The notes: generated by a model not told the origin, from the sequence alone. DNA of 64,000 nt from Maccoyibacter intestinihominis (GCF_040096355.1 NZ_JBBMEX010000004.1:124001-188000), one strand, 5' to 3'. Shown: positions 13,356 to 22,492, numbered from the stretch's first letter. Numbers and translations: made by a program.

Positions 13356-15984
13356 TCTTTGCTACTCCTGACCGTATGTATTCTGACTCAGCACGTTCCA
13401 TTTCCTTTATCAGTTTATCACAAAGTTCTGCAATATCCAATGGTTTACTGACATGTGCATTCATACCGGCTCTTAATGCCGCGGTAACATCTCCGCTGAA
13501 AGCATGTGCCGTAACGGCAATCATCGGAATAATGACTGCATCCTTTCGATTCAAGGCACGAATTCTTCCTGCTGTCTCATATCCGTCTAGCACCGGCATA
13601 CGGATATCTAAAAGAATTGCATCATATTCTCTGATACCTGAATTTTGGAATGCCTGTAGTGCCTGCTTTCCATCCTCACAGGCAATCACCGTTGCACCCT
13701 GAAGCTCTAACAACTCTTTTGCGATATCTCTGTTGATGTCATTATCTTCCGCTAAGAGAATTTTCTTTCCGCTCAACAGTTTCTGCTTTGCCTTTCCCTG
13801 TATCTGTCTGCCTTCCCTCTCTTTCAGTTCTCTGGAAATTTCCTCATAAACTGCCGTACGATACAACGGCTTTGGAAGAAATCCATCGACACCTGCTGCT
13901 CTTGCTTCTTCCTCTATTTCCATATAATCATAAGCAGAAATCATGACAATCGGTACATCATAACCTACTTCTGCACGAATCCGCCGGGTGACCTCTATAC
14001 CATCAATGTCATGCATCTTCCAGTCAATCAGACAGATGTCATAGTCACGGTTCCCCCGATGATGACTGATGACACGCTCGATTGCCTGTGCACCGTGCAT
14101 CACCCATTCCGCCTGAATCTTAATCTCCTGAAGAACTCTGACTGCATGGCGGCACTCCTCTTCCTCATCATCTACCACTAAGGCATTTAAGCCCATATTC
14201 TCAAAGTCCGGTATTTTTGTCTCACTTTCCTTTTTTAATAAAGGAATATCCACGGTAAAGGTAGTTCCCTCGTTTTCCTTGCTATTGACATAAATCTTAC
14301 CATCCATCAGCATAACCAGATTCTTTGTAATACTCATGCCCAGACCGGTTCCGCCGAACTTTGCAGCAATGGAGGAATCCGCCTGTTCAAATGGTGCAAA
14401 GATGCGTTCCTGCACCTCCTCGCTCATACCGATTCCTGTGTCTGTCACTTCAAACCGTACAATGTCCAAGTTTTTCTTGGTCACTAATTTTTCCACCTTC
14501 AAAAAAACGCTTCCACCCTCCGGTGTAAATTTGATAGCATTCGACACAAGATTTAACAAAATCTGCCCCATTCGCAGCGAATCTCCGTAATACTCACTTC
14601 CCTCTGAAAAACCGGTAATCGACTCCTTAAACTCCAGATTTTTTGCTTTTGCCTGTGAATAAATGGTCACCACAAAGCTGTTGATAAATTGATAAATATC
14701 AAATTCTTCATTCTGAAGTTTCATCTTATTACTTTCAATCTGTGACATATCCAGAATGTCATCAATCAGCATCAGCAGATGTTTCGATGAAAAATTAATC
14801 TTTGTCAGACAATCCTGAACTTTTGCAGAATCCTCTATTGATGCGATTGCCAGAGTCACCAGCCCGATGATCGCATTAAGCGGTGTACGGATCTCATGGC
14901 TCATGCGTGCTAAGAAATCGCCCTTTGCCTGATTTGCCTTATCTGCATTCTCCATTGCCGCATCTAAGAAGATACGCTGTTTTTCCTCATTTGTCCTATC
15001 GGAATAGAAGGAAATTACCTGCGGTGTATCTAAATTATTGACACGGTATAAACGCAACAGCACCCAGCGTTTTTCTCCATCCGGTCTTGTGTATTCCACT
15101 AATTTTTTATAAGAAGCCGCTAATTCGAAATCTCCGATATAACGATAGATCTCATCCACATCTTCTGACTTCAATCCCTGATACAGCGTCTCATCGGTCG
15201 GAGATATTCCGAGTACACGCTCCATGTTCAAAGACCGATAGACAATCTCTCCACTTTTTGCATCACGGATCACAAATGCATCGTCGATACTCTTTGAAAG
15301 ACTGTCAAACAATGTACTCCGGTTCTGCAGCTCTTTTCGCTGTCTCCACATGATATATTGTGAAAAAATAAACACTGCTAACATGGCAACCATCAGAATA
15401 ATAGACAGCACCAGCACACGGACCCTTAACTGCTCTACGTTCTGCACATACTGCAGTCCTCCTTCTTCCGCATCCTCTAACATCTCATCGATCATAGCTG
15501 TGGTTTCCTGATAAAGCGGCTCTATCTTTTCCTCTTCATAGGCAATGACTTGATCCTGTGGAAAACATTCATCTGCTGAAACATAGAGCAAGAAACCGTT
15601 CTGCTGTTTTTTGATCTCATCCAAATTATCCTCTAGATTATCCCACTCTTTATCGCTGCCCTGATAAGCATGCTTTAAACGCTTCAATACCTGATCCGTT
15701 TCTTCATATAACTCATCTAAAATTCCCCGGATATATATGACATCATCCATCGTGTTATGTTTATAGAGACGTTCTACCCGTACCTGCATTTTTGCAATAC
15801 ACATCTTTAACTCTCCGCCTGCAACCACCATCTCGAATGGATGGCTCGACATTTTTTCCACCTGTGCTGCTAAACGTTCCGAATTATATAGCGTTACGAT
15901 CAGATAGACGATCATCAATACGATGACCGCTACCATATTTAACTTCCATTGTGCTTCACTCATGCCTTCCCGTTTTCGTCTCAT
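13345..15984 (-). CDS. Hybrid sensor histidine kinase with two receiver domains
   Basis: Membrane-bound kinase of 879 aa. Layout: transmembrane helix 17-33, extracytoplasmic helical sensor region about 34-190, transmembrane helix 190-211, PAS-like domain about 225-335, HisKA with His363 in MSHEIRTPLN, HATPase_c about 470-585 (N box LLNLVSNAIKF, G boxes DTGIGM and GGTGLGM), receiver 1 about 600-720 (Asp654, Lys705) and receiver 2 about 740-865 (Asp793, Lys847). The acidic pockets and phospho-acceptor Asp are present in both receivers. The ATG at 15984 has GAGGAAGAGT upstream. The signal is unknown. The Hpt gene overlaps its 3' end, giving a His-Asp-His relay. Confidence 0.93.
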   Translation of the reverse strand: MRRKREGMSEAQWKLNMVAVIVLMIVYLIVTLYNSERLAAQVEKMSSHPFEMVVAGGELKMCIAKMQVRVERLYKHNTMDDVIYIRGILDELYEETDQVLKRLKHAYQGSDKEWDNLEDNLDEIKKQQNGFLLYVSADECFPQDQVIAYEEEKIEPLYQETTAMIDEMLEDAEEGGLQYVQNVEQLRVRVLVLSIILMVAMLAVFIFSQYIMWRQRKELQNRSTLFDSLSKSIDDAFVIRDAKSGEIVYRSLNMERVLGISPTDETLYQGLKSEDVDEIYRYIGDFELAASYKKLVEYTRPDGEKRWVLLRLYRVNNLDTPQVISFYSDRTNEEKQRIFLDAAMENADKANQAKGDFLARMSHEIRTPLNAIIGLVTLAIASIEDSAKVQDCLTKINFSSKHLLMLIDDILDMSQIESNKMKLQNEEFDIYQFINSFVVTIYSQAKAKNLEFKESITGFSEGSEYYGDSLRMGQILLNLVSNAIKFTPEGGSVFLKVEKLVTKKNLDIVRFEVTDTGIGMSEEVQERIFAPFEQADSSIAAKFGGTGLGMSITKNLVMLMDGKIYVNSKENEGTTFTVDIPLLKKESETKIPDFENMGLNALVVDDEEEECRHAVRVLQEIKIQAEWVMHGAQAIERVISHHRGNRDYDICLIDWKMHDIDGIEVTRRIRAEVGYDVPIVMISAYDYMEIEEEARAAGVDGFLPKPLYRTAVYEEISRELKEREGRQIQGKAKQKLLSGKKILLAEDNDINRDIAKELLELQGATVIACEDGKQALQAFQNSGIREYDAILLDIRMPVLDGYETAGRIRALNRKDAVIIPMIAVTAHAFSGDVTAALRAGMNAHVSKPLDIAELCDKLIKEMERAESEYIRSGVAKNDR

Positions 15985-16048
15985 ATACTCTTCCTCGCCT
16001 TTCTCTCTTGTGTTTTCCCTTTCGTCTTTTCTTTTTCGTATTCTTCTC

Positions 16049-17320
16049 TTAGGAACGCCTTTTTCGGAATATCACAATTCCAAGCACTCCTACTATTACA
16101 ATTCCTGCTACAGTACACCAGATAACCGGAAATCCTGTTTTAAAACTTCCCAGTTCCTGTTCCCGGCAGCTGTTATTTCCCATATCCTTCATCGCATCTT
16201 CATCTAAGATGATCCGATATGTTTTCAGATATCCTAACTCTTCGCCATCCGTAAACTTCCGGATCGGTATCCGACAGACAAATCTGCCGCTCTTTTTCTC
16301 TTTAAATTCTTCTTTTCCGGTCAGCTCATAGGAATAACTTTTTTCTTCCGACTTCAGATACAGGTGTTTTCCCTCTACAAACCGTACCTTCTCATCTGCC
16401 GTGATCTCGATTTTTGCATCCTCCCGCACGGCTTTTGCCTTGGGCGGCGTTAAATCTAACTTTTCATAGATCTTTTCTGCAATCTGAATATGTCCTTCCC
16501 GATTCGGATGCGGATCTAAATTAAACTTCTCTAAATTTTCAAGTGTCCCTGCTTTTACATTTGTATATCCGTCTTTTTGAAAAATAGAATAGGCATTGAT
16601 GACGGTATACTCTTTTGAGGAACTGTGAAACGCTTCATTGATCCTACGGATATAGGTTTCCGTCAATTCCGATAAATTCAGTACCTCGATCGGTCCATAG
16701 GTGTAGTTGACTGCAACATAGGGATTGTATACATTATCTGCATAAATCACTACATAGGGATTTTTTTCTTTTATCATACGGATGATCTGTTCAAATTTTC
16801 CTTCAAACTGATCGCATATATCTAATACTTCCTGATTCTCCCGAAGCTCCTGTTTGACTTTTCGCAGATCTGCTAACATTTCCGTCATCTCTGCCGGATG
16901 CTCTAAATATCTCGCTTTCAACTCCGGATAAATCTGTTTATACTCCGTATGGATCCCAACAGCTCCTGCTGCCTGTATCACACAGTTTTTTAATACATCA
17001 TTCGAACCGATCGACAATAGGATGATATCCGCGTCTTTGATCTGTTCATTATATTCTCCGGCTTCTAAACGTTCTATTAAGTCCTCGCTCCGCAGTCCGT
17101 TGATCCCTTCATTCGTAAACTTTGCTCCCGCTTTTTTTGCTAAAACTGCACCATAGGCTTCCTGCTCTTTATCTTCGAGACCATATCCTAGGGCAATACT
17201 GTCTCCTAACGCCAATATATGTAAGGGTTCTTCCGCCTTCGTTGTCATTGGGATACTGCCTGCACATAAGATACCGATCAACAGCCATGCAGCAATCCTG
17301 ATCATTCTTTTTCTTACCAT
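16049..17320 (-). CDS. Cell-surface SGNH/GDSL hydrolase
   Basis: Exported esterase/lipase-type protein of 423 aa. There is a signal peptide (about residues 1-29, ending TTKAEE), an SGNH domain with the nucleophile Ser41 in ALGDSIALGYG, the block SIGSND, and the C-terminal DPHPNREGH carrying the Asp and His of the triad. After a beta-rich region (about 310-390) a single helix and basic tail (VIVGVLGIVIFRKRRS) should anchor it to the membrane. It may deacylate polysaccharide or lipid on the cell surface; the substrate cannot be told. It lies 64 bp upstream of the hybrid kinase on the same strand. Confidence 0.88.
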   Translation of the reverse strand: MVRKRMIRIAAWLLIGILCAGSIPMTTKAEEPLHILALGDSIALGYGLEDKEQEAYGAVLAKKAGAKFTNEGINGLRSEDLIERLEAGEYNEQIKDADIILLSIGSNDVLKNCVIQAAGAVGIHTEYKQIYPELKARYLEHPAEMTEMLADLRKVKQELRENQEVLDICDQFEGKFEQIIRMIKEKNPYVVIYADNVYNPYVAVNYTYGPIEVLNLSELTETYIRRINEAFHSSSKEYTVINAYSIFQKDGYTNVKAGTLENLEKFNLDPHPNREGHIQIAEKIYEKLDLTPPKAKAVREDAKIEITADEKVRFVEGKHLYLKSEEKSYSYELTGKEEFKEKKSGRFVCRIPIRKFTDGEELGYLKTYRIILDEDAMKDMGNNSCREQELGSFKTGFPVIWCTVAGIVIVGVLGIVIFRKRRS

Positions 17321-17373
17321 AAAATTCCTCCATTGCTACATTATAGCTGACTTTTTTATTGAATGCAATAAAC

Positions 17374-17403
17374 AAAAAGCCGCCACCGAAGTGACCGCTT
17401 TTT
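17374..17403 (-). terminator. Rho-independent terminator after the coat-F gene
   Basis: AAAAAGC ... GCTTTTT with a GGTCACTTCGGTG-type inner stem at 17374-17403, directly downstream of the coat-F-like pair on the minus strand. Confidence 0.8.
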
Positions 17404-17422
17404 GCTGATTTATCCGTACTGT

Positions 17423-17692
17423 TTAAAAGGTTTTCATACACTGGCTGTATTTCTGTTTTGCCTCGTCTACCTTCTGCATTTCTGCTGCCGGAGTCGGATA
17501 ATATCCTTTTCCATGCATGATGTTAAAGACATCCTGCTGGATTGCATGCTCTTTGTCTAAGCAATCTAAGATTGCATTTCTGACATTCTCATGCACACAT
17601 TCATTTGCAAATGTGTTGTAATGATCCGTTGCTGTTTTTTCTGCTGTTAAAGCATCTGCTAAGACTTCTTTTTCTGAATATGGCTGCTGCAT
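17423..17692 (-). CDS. Spore coat protein CotF-like (full domain)
   Basis: Small helical, ferritin-like protein of 89 aa of the Coat F family (CotF of Bacillus). The region YSEKEVLADALTAEKTATDH and the following ECVHENVRNAILDCLDKEH helix are characteristic. In Clostridia such short CotF-type proteins are common, often in pairs, and are associated with spores or stress; a spore role is inferred. It ends in TPAAEMQKVDEAKQKYSQCM. Twelve bases separate it from the smaller coat-like gene upstream. Confidence 0.85.
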   Translation of the reverse strand: MQQPYSEKEVLADALTAEKTATDHYNTFANECVHENVRNAILDCLDKEHAIQQDVFNIMHGKGYYPTPAAEMQKVDEAKQKYSQCMKTF

Positions 17693-17703
17693 GTTCTCTC
17701 CTC

Positions 17704-17889
17704 CTATTTTAACTGTGCGTACAGGGACTGGAAATGCTCCTGATGCTTATTTGAGATTTCCGTAAATTTTGCTTTTACTTCTGCATCCTCTGTGTGTTCT
17801 GAAAGCATTTTGAATTTCTTGATCAGTAACTCTTCTTCTGACAATAATTCATTTAAAGCTGCTAACTCTTTTTCTGAAATCTGATCCAT
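17704..17889 (-). CDS. Small coat-F-associated helical protein
   Basis: Protein of 61 aa from the ATG at 17889, which has AAAGGAG eight bases upstream; the longer open frame to 17982 has no ribosome site. It is all-helical and acidic (SEKELAALNELLSEEELLIK) and ends KFTEISNKHQEHFQSL, similar to the short partner proteins that precede CotF-type genes in Lachnospiraceae. It probably forms a complex with the next gene product. Confidence 0.75.
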   Translation of the reverse strand: MDQISEKELAALNELLSEEELLIKKFKMLSEHTEDAEVKAKFTEISNKHQEHFQSLYAQLK

Positions 17890-17990
17890 ATGAGTTTCTC
17901 CTTTCCAAAATACATTGCCTACTCTTTTAAAATCTCCAATGTTACTGATTTTATGCAAAATTTTGTTTTTCTGTTTAGTCAAAAAAACAA

Positions 17991-18142
17991 AAGTGTGCTT
18001 CGCACACTTTCACGCTCCAGCTTCTTCCATAGCACAAGTTTTGTTCCGCGCGCGAGCGGTGCTGTATTTCCTATAGAGCAAAAAAAGTCCCTGTATAACA
18101 GGGTAGTCTTCTTTCACAAAACTACTGCTCTGCTATACAGGG
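17991..18142 (-). terminator. Two terminators downstream of cysK
   Basis: A long imperfect stem at 18085-18142 (CCCTGTATA arms, closing on ACTTTTTTT on the minus strand) ends cysK. A second stem, AAGTGTGC-GAA-GCACACTT followed by TTGTTTTTTT, lies at 17991-18009. The interval between them (about 75 bp) has no visible feature. Confidence 0.8.
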
Positions 18143-18160
18143 TGATCTTCTCATACAATC

Positions 18161-19096
18161 TTAGTCTGCAAATAATGGTGTGGACAGGTATCTGTCACCG
18201 GAATCCGGTAAAAGTACAACAATGTTTTTGCCTTTATTTTCCGGACGTTCTGCTAAAATAGTGGCTGCTTTTAATGCCGCACCGGAAGAAATTCCCACTA
18301 AAATTCCTTCGCTTACTGCAAAGCGTTTGCCCTCTACAAATGCATCATCATTTTCAATCTTAAGCACTTCATCATAAACCCTGGTATCTAATGTATCCGG
18401 TACAAAGCCTGCGCCGATTCCCTGGATCTTATGCGGACCGGATACTCCTTCGGAAAGGACAGGACTGCTTGCCGGCTCTACTGCTACGATCTTTACATCC
18501 GGATTCTGCTCTTTTAAATATTCTCCGACTCCGGTAATGGTTCCGCCGGTACCGACTCCTGCTACAAAAATATCTACTTTTCCATCGGTCTGTCTGTAAA
18601 TCTCAGGGCCGGTTGTTTTCTTATGTGCTGCCGGGTTTGCAGGGTTCACAAACTGACCTAAGATAACGGCTCCCGGAATGCTCTCTTTTAACTCATCTGC
18701 TTTTGCGATGGCACCTTTCATTCCCTTGGCACCTTCTGTTAAAACAAGTTCAGCTCCATATGCCTTTAACAGATTTCTTCTTTCTACGCTCATCGTATCC
18801 GGAAGTGTTAAAATCGCTTTATAACCTTTTGCTGCTGCTACGGCTGCAAGACCGATTCCCGTATTTCCTGAAGTTGGCTCAATAATCGTTGCTCCCGGTT
18901 TTAATGCACCGGATTTTTCTGCATCCTCGATCATGGCTAATGCAATTCTGTCTTTCACGGAGCCTGCCGGGTTTAAATACTCTAATTTTGCAAGAATGGT
19001 TACGTCTTTAACGCCTGCGGACTGGCTGTAACGACTGATCTCTAAAATAGGTGTTTCTCCAATTAACTCTGCTGCACTTTTTTTAATCTCTGACAT
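18161..19096 (-). CDS. cysK: Cysteine synthase (O-acetylserine sulfhydrylase)
   Basis: PLP enzyme of 311 aa that makes L-cysteine from O-acetylserine and sulfide in the cytoplasm. The PLP lysine is Lys48 in NPAGSVKDR, the substrate loop TSGNTG follows near residue 75, and the phosphate-binding GTGGTITG is near 180. I set the start at the ATG at 19096 because GGAGGAAAAAATT precedes it. It is a single-gene unit with its own promoter about 220 bp upstream, a dyad likely to bind an Rrf2/CymR-type cysteine regulator, and strong terminators. Confidence 0.96.
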   Translation of the reverse strand: MSEIKKSAAELIGETPILEISRYSQSAGVKDVTILAKLEYLNPAGSVKDRIALAMIEDAEKSGALKPGATIIEPTSGNTGIGLAAVAAAKGYKAILTLPDTMSVERRNLLKAYGAELVLTEGAKGMKGAIAKADELKESIPGAVILGQFVNPANPAAHKKTTGPEIYRQTDGKVDIFVAGVGTGGTITGVGEYLKEQNPDVKIVAVEPASSPVLSEGVSGPHKIQGIGAGFVPDTLDTRVYDEVLKIENDDAFVEGKRFAVSEGILVGISSGAALKAATILAERPENKGKNIVVLLPDSGDRYLSTPLFAD

Positions 19097-19279
19097 AATT
19101 TTTTCCTCCATGTTTACAAATATAATGTTTGATTTTGTATTGCTATATTGATTCTATCTTACCGGCATTTAGCCATTGTATTTCTCTGCTCCGTTTCTGC
19201 TGCAACAACACATACACTCCATCCTTCTTTTCTTGGTTTTGTAAGTTCTGATTTTTTCCATGTGTGTTCTCCTTTCTTA

Positions 19280-19345
19280 ATTCCTACTTTTTAACTAGGA
19301 ATATAGCGTTTTAATTATCATATTGGATTTTCCCGGATTTGTCAA
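19280..19345 (-). promoter_or_regulatory. cysK promoter with Rrf2/CymR-like operator dyad
   Basis: On the minus strand TTGACA (19340-19345), 17-bp spacer and TATGAT (19317-19322) form a near-consensus promoter. Just downstream lies the dyad ATTCCTA-N9-TAGGAAT (19280-19302), the type of palindrome recognised by Rrf2-family cysteine regulators. The rest of the 365-bp cysK/surface-protein gap is AT-rich leader without another recognised element. Confidence 0.65.
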
Positions 19346-19476
19346 GCACAAAATCAGAATAAATTTACTCTTCTGTAAATTTATAACAAAAACTTTTCTC
19401 TTTTTTCTTTCTATGTTAAAATATAGCTGTCTTACAGAGGGATGAAACAAACATATGAAAGGAGATTTACAGATCT

Positions 19477-21711
19477 ATGAAGACAAAGAAAAAGTTCTTG
19501 AGTTTTCTGCTCATTTTCGGTTTGACTTTGGGAATGATGCCGGCAACGGCATTTGCCGCAAATGCGTCAGAAACATGGGGAGATTATGCTGCTACTGATT
19601 TTGCGGGTGGTAGCGGAACGAAAGAGGATCCTTATCAGATTGCTACAGCAGAACAACTTGCAAAACTGGCAAGTGAAGTGAACAGTCATGTCGTTGGTAA
19701 GACTCATGCCAATGAATATTTTAAACTGATAGCTTCCATTGATTTAAGTGCTCACAGATGGGTTCCCATCGGCTATGGTAATTCATCCAACGCTTCTTCC
19801 TTTAACGGATATTTTGACGGTAATCATCAAACTATCACCGGTCTGAATGTGGATGAACGCGGAAATAATACAGATGCGGGATTATTTGGTGCTGTATCTG
19901 TTGCTACGAATGAACCTGTGTTGAAAGACCTTACTATTGAAAATGCAACCATCTATGCGGGAGACGAAACCGATGATGGAACGCTTCAGTATGGTGCCGG
20001 AGTCTTAGTCGGTTCGATTACCCTGCTTGGTGGTAGTTCTGCCAAATATGCAGCGATAGAGAATTGTCATGTATCCGGACAGGTGGATTCAAAAATGTAT
20101 GCCGGCGGTCTGATTGGTGCAGCCAGCTATGGTAAGATTTCAAACTGTTCCGCAGACACGATTGTAACAGGAAATACAGTCAGTGGCGGTTTTACCGGTT
20201 ACGCCTTTTCCTCTTCCTTTGAGAATAATACGGCAAAGGGAAGTGTAACAAGTACGGGCTGGTCAACCGGCGGTTTTGCCGGCTGGGTCTATGAAGGTGC
20301 GATCACTAAATGTACTGCTTCCGGAAATGTCAAGGCAGATAACTGGAATCTTGGTGGTTTTGCCGGATATTTGAGTGGTGCAACAGTTAACGCATGTACA
20401 GCCTACGGAGATGTAACAGGCACTGCAACAACCTTTATTGCAAAAGCCGGTGGTTTTGTCGGAACAAATAAAGGCAGTATGATTCAGAACAGTCATGCAA
20501 CCGGTGTGGTAACCGGCTCTAATCAGTATGGTGCTGCCGGCGGTTTCGTTGCCAGCGATGAAAATGGTACAACAACCGGATGTTCCTTTGACCAGACAAA
20601 AAATCCACTTCTAACCTCTGTCGGAAACACTGTAACACAAGGAACCAATGATATTACACCAAAGACTACCGATGAGGTACTTGCCGATATTTGTAATGAT
20701 TATTTTGGTGGTCATGCATATCAGAAAGCCTGGACAATTGACAAAGAGGCTACCTGCCAGCAAGAAGGAATCAAATCCCATCATTGTGAACGTTGTAATG
20801 ATAAAACGGATGTGACTTCCCTTGACAAGATTAATCATCAACTTGTGAAAACAGCCAAGAAAGCAGCCACACACATGGCAGATGGTAATATTGACTATTG
20901 GTATTGCAATAGCTGCAACAAATATTTCAGCGATGAAGCAGCTACAAAAGAAATTTCTCTGAAAGACACTGTCCTTCCAAAACTGACAGGACATACCCCG
21001 GATAAAACCGGCTGGCATTCAGATGAAACCAATCACTGGCAGACTTGCGAATGTGGTGTGACATTAAACAAGTCCACACATACAAAGCAGACTACTGTTA
21101 CAAAAAAAGCTACTTTTAAAAAAGCAGGAAGCAATGTAACAAAATGTACTACCTGTGGAAAGACCTTATCAACTTCCACAATTCCGAAGGTTTCCAAGGT
21201 TACACTTTCTAAGACTTCTTATACCTATAACGGCAAAGTGAAAAAACCGACGGTTACTGTAAAAGACAGCAACGGTAAACTTCTGAAAAACGGAACGGAT
21301 TACAAAGTTTCCTATACAAAAGGCAGAAAAAATGTAGGGAAATATACAGTAAAAATCACACTGAAAGGCAGCAAATATAGCGGTACTAAAACCTGTACTT
21401 TTAGTATTAATCCAAAGAATACCAAACTGTCTTCACAGAGCGGACAGGAAAAGGCTTTTACCGTAAAATGGAAAAAGCAAACCAAGCAGACTAGCGGTTA
21501 CCAGATTCAGTATGCAACGAAAAAGAATTTTTCAAAGGCAAAAACAGTAACGATTAAGAAAAACAGTATCACAAAGACGAAAATCAAAAACTGTGCTGCA
21601 AATAAGAAATATTATGTACGCATACGAACCTATAAGAATGTAAAAGTTAACGGAAAGACTACAAAAGTGGTTTCCTCCTGGAGCAAATCTGCAACAGTGA
21701 AAACGAAATAA
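19477..21711 (+). CDS. Secreted cell-surface protein with GLUG-type repeats
   Basis: Exported protein of 744 aa. A signal peptide occupies residues 1-28 (cleavage near AFAANA). Residues about 45-390 are a beta-helix-like series of GLUG-type repeats (YAGGLIGAASYGKISNCSA, STGGFAGWVYEGAITKCTA and similar). Residues about 410-570 hold Cys-pair modules (HHCERC, YWYCNSC, CECG, CTTCG), then an Ig-like repeat about 575-650 (KPTVTVKDSNGK) and a C-terminal Fn3-like unit ending in TVKTK. There is no LPXTG or membrane anchor, so it is released or held non-covalently. An AAAGGAG site precedes the ATG. A host-surface or matrix role is only a guess. A strong terminator follows. Confidence 0.85.
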   Translation: MKTKKKFLSFLLIFGLTLGMMPATAFAANASETWGDYAATDFAGGSGTKEDPYQIATAEQLAKLASEVNSHVVGKTHANEYFKLIASIDLSAHRWVPIGYGNSSNASSFNGYFDGNHQTITGLNVDERGNNTDAGLFGAVSVATNEPVLKDLTIENATIYAGDETDDGTLQYGAGVLVGSITLLGGSSAKYAAIENCHVSGQVDSKMYAGGLIGAASYGKISNCSADTIVTGNTVSGGFTGYAFSSSFENNTAKGSVTSTGWSTGGFAGWVYEGAITKCTASGNVKADNWNLGGFAGYLSGATVNACTAYGDVTGTATTFIAKAGGFVGTNKGSMIQNSHATGVVTGSNQYGAAGGFVASDENGTTTGCSFDQTKNPLLTSVGNTVTQGTNDITPKTTDEVLADICNDYFGGHAYQKAWTIDKEATCQQEGIKSHHCERCNDKTDVTSLDKINHQLVKTAKKAATHMADGNIDYWYCNSCNKYFSDEAATKEISLKDTVLPKLTGHTPDKTGWHSDETNHWQTCECGVTLNKSTHTKQTTVTKKATFKKAGSNVTKCTTCGKTLSTSTIPKVSKVTLSKTSYTYNGKVKKPTVTVKDSNGKLLKNGTDYKVSYTKGRKNVGKYTVKITLKGSKYSGTKTCTFSINPKNTKLSSQSGQEKAFTVKWKKQTKQTSGYQIQYATKKNFSKAKTVTIKKNSITKTKIKNCAANKKYYVRIRTYKNVKVNGKTTKVVSSWSKSATVKTK

Positions 21712-21737
21712 CATCATCGGTTTATATTTTTAAGAAA

Positions 21738-21772
21738 GAGGGGCTGTCGCACTAAGTGCGGCAGCCCCCTCT
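21738..21772 (+). terminator. Strong hairpin terminator of the surface-protein gene
   Basis: AGAGGGGCTGTCGCAC-TAA-GTGCGGCAGCCCCCTCT, a GC-rich stem of about 15 bp ending 61 bp after the stop codon. It also lies downstream of the small minus-strand gene and could serve both. Confidence 0.85.
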
Positions 21773-21799
21773 CTCACCTTTCATCTGACCTGAGCATTC

Positions 21800-21958
21800 T
21801 TAAAAAAAGAAATAAAAAATTGCAATCATCGCCATTATCACAATAATTCCAAGCGTAACGACTCGTAAAAAATCGTTTTCAATCTCTCTTTCACATAGCC
21901 AAAATGTGAAAAGTACCCCCAGCATCAGAATCACACTGTAAAAATTAAACCATATCAT
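21800..21958 (-). CDS. Small two-helix membrane protein (52 aa), unannotated type
   Basis: An open frame of 52 codons starts at ATG 21958, preceded by an excellent ribosome site (AAAGGAGGGATAAAA). The product has two hydrophobic helices, about residues 5-21 (FYSVILMLGVLFTFWL) and 34-52 (VVTLGIIVIMAMIAIF), joined by a charged turn CEREIENDF. This looks like a real small membrane protein, but no family was recognised. It runs opposite to the surface-protein gene and ends near its terminator. Confidence 0.6.
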   Translation of the reverse strand: MIWFNFYSVILMLGVLFTFWLCEREIENDFLRVVTLGIIVIMAMIAIFYFFF

Positions 21959-22492
21959 TTTTATCCCTCCTTTCTGTGAAAATTTTCTTAGTTTCCTCCT
22001 TTCGTAAAAATAGTAACGCGAAAAAATGTTTATCTAAGAATTTGAAATTTTTTTATTTTTTCTTATTTTGATTTTTTATTTTTTACTTTCATTTCTTTTT
22101 GGGGAGAATAATTAGGTTACCGAAAAGATATGTTATAATGAGATTTTATGGACAAAAAAATTGTTACATCTTATTTAGGAAAAACCGAAGAAATATGACT
22201 ATTTCATCAATAAAATTTATTTGTAGCGAATCTTTGTCCACATATGAAACCAAATGCAAATATTATCGAAACGCCTACAAATTCAGACAATATTTCCTTA
22301 AATTAGAAATGTTAATGGTTCAAAATTGTGGGAAATTTAAGAAAAGAAAATTTCTATTGATTATTGTTATGCAATCCCCTATCATATATGTTATAAGGAA
22401 TCCCTCGACTACAAAGGAGTCGTAAAATATGACAAATATATTAATGCAAAAGATATTAACTGAAATGACTAAAAAAATTGGAGGATATAGCA
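21959..22492. other. AT-rich stretch with an extended -10 promoter and no clear gene
   Basis: Very AT-rich. TGTTATAATG (22131-22140) is an extended -10 promoter on the plus strand. The first ATG after it (22148) opens only 16 codons. Later frames resemble decayed coding sequence without a recognisable family. A 35-codon frame with AAAGGAG begins at 22430 and overlaps the following HicB gene. The transcript from this promoter would run into HicB. Confidence 0.45.

Noticed and set aside
19097..19280. T-box or SAM riboswitch in the cysK leader
   Set aside because: No T-box sequence, specifier stem or kink-turn was found; the dyad at the promoter explains regulation more simply.
22099..22425. 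108-codon open frame in the AT-rich gap
   Set aside because: Starts upstream of the extended -10 site that would transcribe it, has no ribosome site, and the composition is that of AT-rich noncoding DNA.
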